64,000 nt of DNA from Parus major (taxonomy: Eukaryota; Chordata; Aves; Passeriformes; Paridae), in assembly GCF_001522545.3 (NCBI RefSeq), contig NC_031781.1:9429487-9493486 (forward strand), written 5' to 3'. Made by a program: the position numbers and the translations under genes. Below the pieces are notes generated by a model. That model had not been told where the DNA came from, searched no databases, and saw nothing but the letters and a program-made list of their open reading frames with translations. Of this stretch, positions 33,601-58,480 are shown piece by piece. Every line of letters starts with the position of its first letter. The first letter of the stretch is position 1.

Positions 33601-36600
33601 TTGTGAGGGAACACGTGCCAGCTCGCTGCACTTCAACCCCTCCTGCCAGCTGGATGGGCTACAGCCATCCCACTCCCCTCCTGCAGGCCTACAGCATGTG
33701 GGAAAAGCTGTGCAACTCTTGGTTCAAGGCTGCAAGTATGATAGGACTCCAAACCAAAGGTGCCAAAAGCATATTGGTCCCTTCTCACTAGGCACTCAGC
33801 TCATGTTTTCAAGTTTTCCTCAGCAGTGGCTAGGAACTTTTCTCTTTGGTTTCCAAACAACTTCCTCATCACAGATTCTAGGGGGGCAGGGGATGCTAAA
33901 ATCCAACATTGCAAGTTCTGACAGAGGAAACAGCTGTACTGTCACAGCCTCACCAAATGTCTTCATGCTTTGTGTTTGTACCATGTGCCTGGTACTTTGT
34001 CTCTCCCTCTCAGCATGCCACTGTGACAGCAGGACATAGGTCTGAAGGTGATCAGGATTTTAAATTCAAGCATTCTTATTCCTCAAGTAAGTGTTCATTA
34101 AAAACACTCCAGAGCCTTTATTTCCCTGTAATAAATTGATTTTTTTGTTGTTGTTGTTTGAAGAGTGAATCTCCTGAAGGAAAAATTGATGGTATTTTTT
34201 TTTCTGTCATGAACTTGCTGTTTTCCAGCAACTAGAGAAAGGTGTCAATGTGCCATAACCTGCTGAACTCTGTAATGAATCAGGCAGCCGCCTGAGGGTA
34301 CTTGGTATTATTGATACTGACCTTTACAGCTCCTACCAGGCTGGTGCTGGCACAGGTCACCCCTCTGGGCAATTTCCAGCCTCTTTTTGCCAGCTCTTTC
34401 TTTCCATCATCCGCTCCAGTGCTGCAACTTTCTCCAGCATGACCAGGGCACGTAAGAGACTGGCTGCACCCCTTCCCCAGCGTGGCAAGGCAAAGCTGAC
34501 AGGCTTGGACCAAAATGCTTGCTTTTGGCTTCTTTAAGACCACATCCATCCAGGGCTCTGAAAGTCCTTTTTTATCCCAGAATTAATGCAGCCCCCAGCC
34601 CCCACCAAGCAGGAAATGCAGCAGGAACTACCAAGCTGTCGCTTACCCATTAGAAGAGATAAAAACACTTTAGTGCACTCAGATTCTAGCCCAAGCATGG
34701 CATTTAATGAATGCTCTTGTCATTTTTCACTTTGTTGCTGGTAATTTGGCTGTCTTTGCGTGCAGGTGGCTTACTACAAGTGGGTAACTAAAAGCCTTTC
34801 AGATCTCCTGACCCTGCCACATCCAGCTCCCAAATCTCAGAAGCTCATGGTGCTCCCTGGATTTATTTTGACATTATACATCAATCTCAGACTGAGCAAC
34901 AAAGGGGGAGTATGAAAGGAGAAGATACATCTTAGGCAAGAAAATTAAATAAAATTAGTGGCAACATCGATCAGCCAGGTCAGCGCTGCCAGTGGAGCAG
35001 AAAACAGCCAGCAAAGATGGGCAGCACCAACTTCAACCCAGCCCCTGCATCTCCATTTCACACTCCCTGGAATAGGTGCAGCTGGCTTGGCTTTCTTCTG
35101 AGGCATTGACAGCTTTATAGTCAAAGGCTTGTCATTTCTCATTTGATCTCCCTCCAGCCTCCCTACCTGGTGTATATTCTCATATGATGTTCAGAGCACT
35201 GGTAAAAGAGGCTTTACAATTGCACTAAATGCTTTTTTTTATAGCTGTTTCAAAGCTGTTCAGAAATTTTTCTTGGTATTACCATTATCTGTGATTTTCT
35301 GTTCTTCCCCAGAATTGTTCAATTTCACAGTTACGTCTGTTAGGCAGAATCAGAAAGCAAGTGTGTATTTTAGGCTGGCAAAACTGAAAATCCTTCTGCT
35401 GTCTCCCCCTGTGAGTTACTTTAACAGCTTTTGCCTTCAGGAAATTCAACCAGCTTTCCCATTTCAGTGTAAGGGTCGTATTTTGTTCCAAGATGCCTAC
35501 AAACAAATACTACTGAGGTAGAGGAATGAGGTGATAGCTAAGGGAAAGAATTTGGTGCCTAAGACTTGTCAATTAAAAAGAAACTAACCACGAAGTCTAA
35601 TCCCAAGAGAAATTTGACTTATTTTGAAACTCCACTTGAAAAAAAAGCAGCAACTCATTAACTTGAAATATGCTGGTGAGATGTTTTATTCCCCTAAATA
35701 CAGCAAAACTGAGTTCACCTACAAAGGTGAAAGTGATCTATTGCCTGTGCTCAGCAGAGCAAGAAAGTAAACAATAAGCAAAACAAATAAACAGTCAGTT
35801 GTTAAGTTCTCACAGTGTTAGAAAATGCAAGATGTCACTAGTACCAGGAAAAGGGTTTAACCCTTCTTTCTTTGCCCACAGACACTTGTCAGGGCAACCA
35901 AAGGCGATCTGTGCCCATTCTTAGATCAGAAGGAAAAAATGGGCTGCTCCCACTACCTTGATTGCCTGCTCTTTGGGACAGAGGCTGGGTGACACAGCAG
36001 GCTTGTGGCACACCATGCAGTTTAACACAATCATCTATCAAGCTACGCAGCCTTTTGGCATCTCATCCCTCCAGAAAATTCCCTGCCTTGTCCAGCCCCT
36101 CCTTCCTTAGGCACAAGGAAAGATTTAACCTCTCTCTTTTCCCAGAATACGTGAATTTACTTCAGAGCCTCCGACAAGCTTTATATAAGCTCATTTGCTG
36201 ACTTAGCCTTTTTAATTCTGGGACACCATGAAACATTTTGACGGTACCAAGCAGGGGCGGGTACCCACTCTCTTCCTGCACAGCCCAGGCATGCAGCCAT
36301 TCTCTGGGCAAAACACACAGTTCCTGCTCTCATCCAAAATCCTGCTGGGGAAGAACTACAATAAACACACAGAGGAGTGACCTGGAGCAATTAATGCCTT
36401 CCAGGATAGGCTGCAATTAGAAGGGAATATATTCTGCTTTGTTTAGAGCCCCAGCAAGATTTTCTATATGTTTGAGCCTTTTTCATCTTTGCATTAGCTT
36501 GTTCCCCTTAAGGGACAGCACACTGCCCACCTGGACACAGTGCTGCTACCAGCCCTGCTTCTTTCCCTTCCCCTGTTGTGAAGTGCAGGGGAAGAACAAG

Positions 36601-39600
36601 CACAAGTTGTGCTTTACTTTCCCCGTTTCCACATGCCCCTGCTGCCTCCCATCCCTAAAGGTTTGTGTTTCTCTCCTCACCAAAGCAGAGCTGATGGCTG
36701 CGTTAATAGCCACTCTGACAGCAAACCTCAGCAGATTCCTAGAGGGCAAAGCAAAAGAGAGCTATATTGAATTTGATTAAAAGGCCAGAAAAACCTTTAA
36801 CAGAGTCACCTGGGGCAAGGAGGCAGGTAGTTCTCTAGCTGAAATCTCACCCAGGATTCCTCAGAGCCCAGGGTTCCTCGCTCAGGGGAATGGCAACCAG
36901 GTCACATTGCTCGGTCACAGCTGGCGTGCAGAGGGATGGTCAGAGCCTTCCATTTACACCAGCAGGGACTTCTGAGCCCCCAGCCAGGAAGGAGGAAGGA
37001 GTACATATATTTGGGGCCATTAGTATCGTTTAATCTGGTCCTCTGTATAGTTTAGAGAGCTCCTTTATCTCTGTGTTGAGCTTATCAACTCAGACAGTAA
37101 GCAAATTACTTTCTGGAACAGATGAAAAATCTACAGAAGTGGAGATGTCATGAGGGCAGCAAGCCTCAGCTCTTCTAAAGCTTTTGACTGGGGCAGAAGG
37201 ACAAGCAAGATAAAGCCCAGTAAAGCCAAGGGGTTGATGACAAGGCACAGGAGGTTTAGTCTTAGCTCTGCCTGGTTTAGAGATATGACCAGAGCCTGAA
37301 GAAGTTGCTGTCAAACTCTCATTGTCCCAGGTTTGAGGAGCACACATCAGGGAGCTAAGCACAGCAGCCAGCAGGACAGGAACCCCAGTACCCAAGACAG
37401 GTGAGCAGCTGGGAGACAACACCCAGATTCAACCAGAAGCCCAGATCCTCAGAGAAGCTCACAGTGATGAAGCCAGGCCAACACCAAACCAGTCAGTCCC
37501 TAGGTCAGGGTCAAGCTCTGCTGATGGCAGCTATCATGCAGGAATCACTTGGCAGTTCATAGCAGTAGAAGATGACCAGATCAGGAAGGCAGTCCATGGA
37601 TCATAGCCCAAAGCAAGGGGTACTTTGAACAGGCACAGGCAGACATAGACTAGTATTCCCCTCTGAAAGCCTACATAGGCCCCAGGCTGAGCTTAAATAG
37701 AGCACATAGGGCCATAGGTGAGGATAGAGCCCCAGGAGAGCCTGGCAATTAAGGCTTATTAGTACCCTCAGAGCCCAGACAATTATAAACCTCTCTCCTT
37801 GAACAGTGACTTAAGAAGGTGAGGGGGAGTTCTTATCTTTTAATGGGCAAGGTATCTTCACTGTGTGGAACCCAGAGGTAGTTTATAGCTTTTCTAATTA
37901 AACTGAAAAGGCTAATGTCGTCTTCAGAAAAACTCTTGCTATTTTAATAGCTGACTAAGCTGGAATGTGGGTATGTATTTTCAGAATGGAGGGATCAGCC
38001 TGTACCTGAAGAGGGCTGGTAACTCTTGACTCTGAGAAGAGCCAGTCACTGACTCATAGGCTTTATTGGTACTCCTACATATGTGTTTCTATGGGATTTA
38101 ATGGGACTAAAGCTCTTCAGTATCTTTTAGGCAGGACAGTTATTGTCAGATCTCCCTGAGCACTAGATCACCCAGAGAAGAAACTTGGCATTTCCTCTGG
38201 GTTCCCCCAACAGCCTTACCTCTCCTTTAGAGAGAAGTGACTTGCAGAATGAACAGAAAGGAGCACAAGCCCTTTCCAAGGTGCTTTTGCTGTAAAAATG
38301 CAGAGCTCAGCAGTCCCTTAAGGCTGCTCACAAATGTTCAGTAGAGGCTGAGGGGCATGCTGGATGGCTGGAATCCTTGGCAGACCAGCGCTTCATGATA
38401 ATGGAGACATTAAATCAGTGATGGCAGCAAGAACTGCATAATAGATGCAAAATACAGCAGAAGCCTGATCCAATTTTGGCACTGCCTTGTTAAGTAGAAA
38501 AGTGTTTTAGGAGATGGAAAAATACTAGGAAGTTCAGAGTGCATCCTCATTGCAGCACAGTAGGAGATGTAGCTGTTTGCAGAGATTCACCTGTATCTGT
38601 GGATACACATTGACTGTAAACATATTCCCATGCTGTGTTCACATGCTGGAATTCAGGTGACTTGGGGTCAACAAGGGCAGAGCTGTAAGCACCTGAAACA
38701 GCCCTGCTGGCTGAACTGCAGCTGGCTGGAATGCACCAGGGTGGGAAGAGGCCACTATCCAATACAACTGCTGCATCCTGAGCACCATCACACTAGGAAA
38801 GTTCTTATCAACCAGACTCCAGACAGCTCTTTAGTAAACGCAGCAGCGATGGACAGAGACAGTTCCAGCCAAGGTCTGGCATGGGAGAAAGTGAAACACT
38901 GCTGGTCCAGAAATACTGTATATGCTAGTTTTTCCAAGAGACTTTGGCATTAATTTGGGGAAAACCACACATTAATCAATGTAGAAGTTCACCTATTCAA
39001 GGGGCATCTGCCATTTGACAGGCAAACTCAGAAACACCCGCTGCCACACTGGATAGGCCCGTGACTTGCAGTTGTCATGTGTTGGTTTGTGATCACAATA
39101 AAGGCATAAGCTAAACTCTGCTAGTACAAATGAAAAGCCCTTTTTGGCAATCTCTCTCTCTCCCTTTTTCCCAGCTCACACATGCTGATTGAATAGCTGG
39201 TATCTGTGGGCACTTGCTCATACACCCCAAGCAGGTGCAGTGTTTGTGTGTGCTGTGTGTTTGCTCCATGCTGAGCTGAAGTCAAGCAGCTTATTATGAG
39301 ATGCAGAGAGCCCTGCTGCTCTCTCAGAAGCTTGCACACAGCATGTTCAGATTAAACTGGATCAGGATCTGGCCCATCATGCCCTTTTCAAATCCAGATG
39401 CTCTTTGAAGCCAGCCTTTGCCAGCAACCACAGTCCCAAGGGAAAGATGACCACAAGAAGGGACACCACTTGTCTCTATAAAGCCCTGTCTCCTTTACAA
39501 GAAGCACCTTTATTACTTTCCATGTGAGCTCAGGCATAGCCTGCTGTGAACAGACCTCACCTCCCCCAGACTCTTGCCTTTGCCCCTGGCTGCCAGGGGC

Positions 39601-42305
39601 ACTGTGCAGTTTCAATCATAGCAGCAAGAAGCCAAGTGCACAAGCTTGGCTAAACTCAAGGTTGTCAGGGGAGCAACTCCTCATTTCATGAGTGTGGCTT
39701 GGCTTGCCGAGCTCCAGAGCCCTGCAGCAAAATCCTCGCTACGTTCAGCAGGAACAAGGCTCCTGGCAGGGCAGTCCCTGCTCAGAGCAGCATGTTTTCA
39801 CCCGCCTGCACCCCTGTCCAGACCAGACACCTGATGCTGTCAACAGCCAGAGCTTGCTCCAGGGAACCTGAAAAGCTCAGTGGCCGTGAGAGGAGGAACA
39901 TGCCTTCAGACTGGCATTAACACTCCAGTGAGCAGCTGATGCCAGCATTAGCAAGGGCGCAGCTGCAAGAATTCATTGCGCTGCTGGATGCTGGCAACAC
40001 AATGGTGGGAGGGCACAACTGCCTTTGTGTTGAAAATTTGGGAGACAGTGAGTAAAATGACAAACAAGTGATTCCAAAAATGGCACCTCTCTGTTGCCAC
40101 TGCTCACTTCATTTGCCAAGTGAGGTGGGACCAGAGCACAGGAGGCAGGAGAAAGCTGTGAGACAAACCTGAATGGTGCCTATCAACATCCCTGTCCAGC
40201 AGCAGGGCAAGGAGTTGGGAAAATCGGGAGTCCCATCCTGTTCCCGTGTATCTCTCATGGCTTGTAGTGACATTTGGCCACCTATTTAACTGCAGGTCAC
40301 TACAGGCATAGCAGAGGCTTTACAAGGTTGCAAGGGTTTAGGAAGTATCTTCTATTTCTCCAGTAGGACACAAAGCCTCCTCCTCCTCCTGCACCCAACA
40401 TTCACTGACACAAACACACCAGTTTGCTTGACAAGATTGTTTCATCCCTTGTTATTTCTGGTTTTTCTCTCTCAGGACCTGCCCCAACAAGGTGTGTGGG
40501 TTCCCACAGAGCTGGCAGTGTGCGAGTGCTTGCAGCTGCTGTTCCCAGGGACAGTCTCTGTGGCCTCTGGCATTAGGAGGTAAGGTGCTAACAGCTGTGT
40601 CCCTGAGGAACCACACTGGACCTCACCAGGCAGCTGCAGGCACACAGCAGCTTGGCCATCCCCAACACAGACCCGGTCCAGGCCCACGTTCAGGGGCAAA
40701 GGCTTGCTCAGGCAGGGAAGGATACCAGGAAGCGTCTCCATGGGCTGCCTGCAGAAAGTCCTGGTAGACAGAGACCCAGTAGGAAGGGAAAGAAACAGCC
40801 AAAGCAGTTAAACAAATACACAGGAGGGAGCTGGCAGACAGAGGAGGCAACATGCAGAGCCAGTTTCAGGCTGAGAGTCATGTGCTCAGCCCCCAGCAGG
40901 GCTCAAGCACTGCTGGCTCCAGGCTGGGAGGACACAGGCACACACATCATTGTGACAAACCCCACAGTGTGGGCGTGGACAGCCAGGGACACCTCTGCAG
41001 CAGCCAGCTCACAAATTCTCCTGAGCTCAGGCTGGAGATGCCTTAAGGTCCTGCAACTCCAGCCAGGAAAAAGCACATTCACTGCAAAGCTCAGCTGCGT
41101 CCTGGAGAGGGGTTACTGCTTCTCCCAGACTGGAATTCAAGTGGCAGCCAAGGCATGAGATCAAGGCTATCTAACCCAAGTGTGTGTAAGGAAGGGAGAT
41201 GAGAAATACTCAGATGGAACAGTTGCAACGGGACACAAACATAAACAGGCAAGACAGGAAAGGAACCACTGCAGGCAGGTCCTTGGTGGGAAAGGCAGCT
41301 GTAGTCCAGGGCAACTGTGTCCTGCTATCAGTCCACAGATGTCTCAGCTAGAGCTGAGAGCCAGAGCTGGTCGTTCCTACTAACCTAAGTGCAAACATGA
41401 GATGTGACTACCCAAACCTGACCCCACAACTGCTGAGCAGTTCATGCAGCACCCAGGCTGCTCACTTAAGCTCTTACTTCCACTCTTGGTGGCAGGAGTT
41501 ACCAAAAGAGGAAATGCAGAAGTATTGAAAAACAAATGTATTTAAAACACACATACTAAGAAAACTGCATGTGAACATTGAGCCCATCTGTCCTCCCTGA
41601 ACACGTCCACCTTAGGCCTCCTCCACTGCCATGCCCAAAACCAGCACCATGGGTACTTCACCCTCAACAAATGGGTGTGAGAGAGTGTGTTCAGTTTAAG
41701 TGTCAAAGGTAGCACTTGGATTCAGTTGTAAATTCACACTTGCTGACAGCTACACAGTGATAACATTCAATAAGGCAAAGGAAGCCTCTTCACACCAGCT
41801 TCTGGAGATTCCCCAGCAGGTACTGAAGGAGTTTTCAGTGCCCATACAGGTCACCATTAAGATCAAAAGGAGCTATGTTTTGTTTCAGTTCTTGTCTTCC
41901 TCTGCCTCCCCCCTCCTCCCCTGCAGAAACCAAACACAAGGTCAACCCATGTGGGCACCTGGGGAAATGTCAAGTGTCAGGCACAAAGGCCTGGAGCAGA
42001 GGCTGGCTGGTTCATGGAGAGTTGAAAGCAGTTTCAGTTATCACCCATGAGGCTGTACAGTCACCAGAGATGGGAACAGAGAATCCCTGAGGGTGCTTGC
42101 AATCCAAGGGGGATGGATAAGGCTTTCTGAATGCTCCCACTTAGTCCCTCCTGCAGAGGAGCCCGTAACAACTAGTGACAAACAAACAGAAAACATGCCA
42201 TGTATATGGCCAGCAATACTCTCCCTGCTGTGCTTAGCTACAAGGCAAAATAGTGAACAAAGTTGCTAAACAGACTTGACAGGGCATTTAACTACTTAAT
42301 ACTGT

Positions 42306-42311
42306 TCTATT
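42306..42311 (-). terminator. MCM2: Candidate MCM2 poly(A) signal, variant AATAGA
   Basis: The minus strand reads AATAGA about 170 bases past the MCM2 stop. I saw no canonical AATAAA or ATTAAA on the minus strand within about 1 kb of the stop. This is a guess based on a known rare variant hexamer. Confidence 0.2.
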
Positions 42312-42477
42312 TACAAGGTCTTCAGCAGCTCAGCACTCCCTTAATCCATAAGGCACAAAGCAAGCAAGAGGATGTGCAGCCTGGTCCCTCTGGCTCAGGA
42401 TGTCTGTGGCATTCCTGGAGGGCTGGAAGATGGAGGTCTCATCTCACAGAAGCAGGTGGCAGACTCTGCTGCCAGCC

Positions 42478-53970
<11,493 letters not shown>

Positions 53971-54120
53971 CACCGCCGCTTCCTGCCCCACCAGATTCCG
54001 CGCGAAAACTAACCCACGTGGTCACAAAAGCCCGCGAAACCTCATGAATAATAGATAAGCGTGGGCGGGGCCCGCCTTATGAATATGTATATGGGGCGGG
54101 CCCCGGGAGTGGGCGGGACC
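53971..54120 (-). promoter_or_regulatory. MCM2: MCM2 promoter: E2F sites, E-box, GC boxes
   Basis: Directly upstream of the MCM2 ATG lie TTCCGCGCGAAAA at 53996-54008 (E2F consensus on both strands), CACGTG at 54015-54020 (MYC/USF E-box), CCCGCGAAA at 54031-54039 (second E2F-like site) and GC boxes GGGCGGG near 54064, 54095 and 54112. Mammalian MCM2 is a well-known E2F target, so S-phase induction is expected. The first E2F site is only about 26 bases from the ATG, implying a very short 5' UTR. Confidence 0.8.
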
Positions 54121-54443
54121 CAGGGCCACCCCCGGCCACCCCCACGGGCCCCGGGGGCTCGGGAGGCTGGTGGGCAGCACTGGCAAACTTTGGCAAACAT
54201 TTCCCTCTGGGCTCGAAGGATCTCCTCCCGGGTACCCGAGTCACGGGACAGATCCCACTGTGAATTCCCGTGCTCACGGCTGCCTCTTCGGCAGCTAAAA
54301 TCAAGCCTGGCTTGACCGGGTTTGTCACTGACCAAATTCTGTCATCTGTTTTCTGATTCTCGCTGAAACGACAAGAGTTGGGAAGGAGGTGCTGGCATTT
54401 GGGGGTTTTCTGTGGGGCTTGGGGGTTTTGTTTACTGGTTTGC

Positions 54444-54461
54444 TTTTTTTTTTTTTTTTTT
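54444..54461. repeat. Poly(T)18 homopolymer
   Basis: Eighteen T within a G/T-rich stretch (54400-54490). Simple sequence. Confidence 0.85.
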
Positions 54462-55095
54462 GGAGTTTTGTTGTTTTGGTTTTTTTTGCCATGGGGCTGA
54501 TCAGAGCCGTTCTGGAGAACATGCACATCTGTCTCTCCAGCTGTTCAGTGCAGCAAGCAAATGGCGTTTGTGAGAGGAACTGAAGAAGAGCACCTGTCCC
54601 ATAGAGACTGGAAGAAGAATTTAAAGAGACAAACAAGCAATGGGCAGATGTTTGGCAAGGAGGTTGAATACTTCTTTCCAGGCCACAGGGTTTTGCATAA
54701 CAGCAGGTGGTTTGGATTGTGGAGATCTGCATTCTCTGAAGGGTTTATGACCACTCTTTAGTACCAGGCTATTTCTGCTCTTGACTGGATTCAGGGGTGG
54801 GACAATGACCCTGAAACAGGAGTCACCAGAAGCAAAAGTGACTGAAGAGGCAGCTGACAATCTGAAATGGATCTTCCAGGAGCTCAGCTGGATGATTCAG
54901 GCTGATACCAATATAGCAAAGCAGGAGCATCATGATATAAATAGGAGAGTGGCTCAGCCTCTTCTCTGTGACACATGACAGGGAGCTGGCTGTCTTGGCT
55001 GGCTTGGTGCTCAGAGTGAAATAGACACAGAGACACCCCCAAGATGCCCCCACTTGTAGGTTTCTAGAGACCACCATGGGCTTGATCTTAGAGGT

Positions 55096-55330
55096 CAGAG
55101 AATCACAGAACCATGAAGGTAGGAAAAGATCCTCAAGGTCATGGAGTCCAACTGTTAATCCAGCCCTACCAAGTCCACCACTATAACAAGTCTCTAAGCA
55201 CCACAACTCCAGGGTTTTGGAACACTTTCAGGGATGGTGAATCCACCACCTCCTTGGGAAGCCTGCTCAATGCTTGAGCACTCTTCTAATAAAGAATTCT
55301 TTCCTAATGTCCAGTCTTTCCCAACCCAAT
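55096..55330 (-). mobile_element. CR1 LINE 3'-end fragment
   Basis: The plus strand shows the CR1 reverse complement in order: AGAATCACAGAACCATGAAG, AGTCCAACTGTTAATCC, AAGTCCACCACTATAAC, TTCAGGGATGGTGAATCC and AATTCTTTCCTAATGTCCA. This is longer than the intron-2 copy and covers most of the 3' UTR plus the region before it. Confidence 0.85.
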
Positions 55331-57699
55331 AGTTCTATGGCTTCAGGGAAGGCAGCCCAGGACGTGGCTAAGGTGGTGCTGTCTGACAAGGCCCAGATGA
55401 CACACTGTGATGAGCCAGTGTCACCACAGGGTGCCACTGTCTCTCCAGGCACTCGACAGCTGGATGGACAGACAGATTTTCTGTTTGTCCTTCTTGGAAG
55501 ACCACATGCCACGTCCATGATATCCACCGATAACTTTGGGTGCCACCTACAAGTGCTTGAGCTGGGGTGCTCAGTCTCTTTGACAAGAGCGGAGCTTGGG
55601 CAGCTAAACCACCCCTAAAATCAGGCTGCTGCCATGGAATAGGGCCCCTTCTACTACACTAGTGACATGGACTGGGTATGTGAGAGGGCTGAGATGCAGA
55701 TGGGGCCCAGGCTGATCACTGGGGTGACCTTACTAAACTCCTGAATGTCTATCCACACCACTAGGATTTTGCAGACTCGAGGCTTCTTACAGCACAGGAA
55801 GAGCCCTAGGGACTGAATTCCCCTTGAAAAAAAAAGACACGGGAGTGCAGTCCAGCTGGTATCCTATGGTGCAAATTTTTGCCCAATACTAGAAATCAGT
55901 AGGTTGGTAGAATAGCTCTGAAACAAGACAGGCACATCTGTCCCTGCAGTTGCTCAGCACCTGAACAGCAAAACAAGTTTCAGATGAGAAGTAATATCCT
56001 GTTCAGTAGACTGACCTAATAAAAACTGAAAGAGTATTTGAGAGAGATAAAACGTCCCAAAAGAGTGGAATTTGGTGATGATATAAAGGTGCAATGCTGT
56101 CCTGGACACCATATCTGCATCTTCCACCTCTGACACCTGCAAAGTAGATGAGATTGCCATAGCACAGCAGGCTGCAGCAAGTACAGCAACAAGTGCCAGC
56201 TTTCCTTGGGCCCTCAAGGCTATATCAAGACTGCTGAACATCACCTCTTGTCCTGCTTCAGCCCAGCAACACCATGTAACACAGCAAGGGCAAGGGAGTG
56301 AGCCCTGCCACCTTCAAGCCCTGGCTGGAGGAGATGACGCATGGAGCAGCAGGGCTCAGCTGAAGTGGAAGGATGTGTGCAGTTACGGACACGGAGCAGT
56401 CCTTGGAGGTGGGGAGAGGAGAGTTATGTTTGTGCAGACCATGTGGGGGCTGATAGGCAAGGCTGGCTGATTCCAATGAAATATAACTCCTGTTTCACAC
56501 AAGCAGGGAGGAAGGCAGGAGATAAAGAGTCACAGTCCTTGCAGTGGCACCCGGCAGTCTCCTGACCATGAAACAGCTTCTGGATCTGGTGTCCCAAATA
56601 CTGAGCCCTAGCCTCAAACTGAATCAGATGAAGAGCAGGTGGATTGGAAAGCAAAATCTCTCCTTCTGACACAGTTATGTGGGAGGTAACACATTCAACT
56701 AGTTAGTGCCTGAGGCTACAAGTGACAAGACATGGATTTTACTTGTCTGTTACCAAGGCACTTTTTAGGCAGAAACATTCCACCTCTCTTTAAACAGAGG
56801 TGTCCCTTCTGTAACTCAGAGATGTTGGTGCCAGCCAAGCCTGTGAGCTTGGATCCATAAATGGAACATGTCAAAATGTTGCAACATATCATTAACCTGA
56901 ACAACAGTGTGAAATGAGACAAGCTAAGGACTGGCTTCTCCAGATGTCATTCCAAAAGCATGACATCAGCATGAAAACCTTTTCAACCCAGTGGAAAATC
57001 AGAGGAATAGGGCTGAGGCAGGCAAGTCTTCAGGTACAACCCCTTTGTGAGGCTTGCTGAGGTGTAGCTGGAAAATTTGACTTGAGAAGAGGATCAAGCA
57101 GATTTAAGCCAAGGAAGATCTATCTACATGTGAGGAGGGCCTGGAACCCTCAGCGTATGGCGTTTGGTAGAGCAAAACACGCAAACTTGACCAATGTAGA
57201 GATCTTTTAAAGAGGTGTAGGCTCTGTACAGCAAACTTCGGCTTAGCACAAGCCTTGCATTCCTACAGATGCAAACCCTGCAGCCACAGGTGAACCACAG
57301 GTAGAAAATCATGCCAGAATGTATCCTCCAGTCCTTGCAATGACTCAGATAACAAACATTCTCCTTGAAACTTCCCTGTCAGCCAGCTCTTACTGCTGAG
57401 AATAACGTGCTGGTTATTTCCTCTAATTTCCTAAATAAATCTTGGCTCATTTGGCACAGCTTCTTCCTTGTTTACTATCCTAAGAGTCTCTTTTGTTTGT
57501 CTGGTATTTGCACCTCCAAATCCTGCTAATTATTGATCATGTTTCCCTTTAGTAGCAGTTCTCCAAGCTACGCCGCGTTTCTTCAGTCAGCTTTAAACTC
57601 GTATTAAAAGCCAAACTCACGGGTTGTTAATCATTCTCCCCTGCAGGAACTTATTATCGGATCTCCCTCAATTATTAACTGCCCTGCCTTGCATGCAGA

Positions 57700-58480
57700 G
57701 GCTGTAGAGAATTCCTGCGGAGGTGTATCCTGTTTCCCGCCGGAGCTGTGTGACGGTGGGTGCAGGACGGCAGAGCGCTCGTTCTCGGGTGGGATGTGGG
57801 GCTGTGCGGGCTGGCCCGGGGGGTGGGATCGAGCTGTCAGGGACAGAGCTTGCCCTGCACGGGCAGACCCGAGACTGCCGGACCCGCCCAGCGCCGGGAA
57901 CACCTCCCCGGCCGTCCCCACCGCCCCCGGCTCCAGCCGCGCTCGCGACCCTCAGGTGGGTGAGGGAATAGGCGCCTTTAAAGCGCGGCGGATCGGCCCC
58001 CTTAGTCCCGCCTCCCGACCCTTTCCATTGGCTCGCTCCGCCGCTTCTTTGCGCCCTCTGACAGGACCCTCTTTCTGATTGGTCCAGCCGCCGACCTCTC
58101 GGGGACCGTCTCTCAATAGCGCCCCTGGGCTCGGCCGCCAAGCCCTGGCTGTGGCGGCCGTGTCTCCGCTTGGCTGCGCGGCGCTGCGCTCGGGCCTCTC
58201 TTCAGCAACGCTCCCCGGCTGAGGGGAGCGCCAGGGCCGGGATGGCGGGGCCGGGACCCCGGGACTGAGCCGCGGCGGCGGGAGCGGGGCTGGGTACGAA
58301 CGGGGCCCGGCGGGTACGAGCGGAGCGGGGCCGGCGGGAGGGCGGTAATGGGGACGGAGGGGAACTGCGGCGCCTCTGAGCGGGGCGGCGGGGCCGTGCT
58401 GCGCGGGGGCCGCGGGCCTCTCAGGGCCTCCTAGTGCAGCCGGGGAGCCCCAAGGCCAGAGCCTCCGGGACACCTCTGGC
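57700..58480 (+). promoter_or_regulatory. TPRA1: TPRA1 CpG-island promoter with paired inverted CCAAT boxes
   Basis: GC-rich, CpG-dense island. Two ATTGG motifs (inverted CCAAT, NF-Y type) lie at 58027-58031 and 58078-58082, 51 bases apart, which is the usual arrangement at TATA-less promoters. A transcription start just after them, near 58150, is inferred. A non-coding first exon could end at 58293 (CTGG/GTACGA, weak donor); CTCAG/GTGGGT at 57955 is a better donor but lies before the CCAAT pair. The first exon is therefore not fixed. Confidence 0.6.

Larger units (their letters stand above)
32351..42477. other. PODXL2-MCM2 intergenic region
   Basis: About 10 kb. The part next to PODXL2 holds a CR1 copy (32462-33135) and a CD9-like fragment (33390-33600). 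From about 34,000 to 42,200 I recognise no gene, RNA or clear mobile element; open frames are all under 170 codons and look random. The right end includes the MCM2 3' UTR. Confidence 0.6.
54121..57700. other. MCM2-TPRA1 intergenic gap
   Basis: Contains the outer part of the MCM2 CpG island (to about 54320), a T18 run at 54444-54461 and a CR1 tail at 55096-55330. No exon was recognised on either strand. Confidence 0.6.

Noticed and set aside
36985..37080. Faint resemblance to another CR1/L3-type tail (TTTAATCTGGTCCTCTGTAT)
   Set aside because: Only one short block matches and the following sequence does not continue the pattern.
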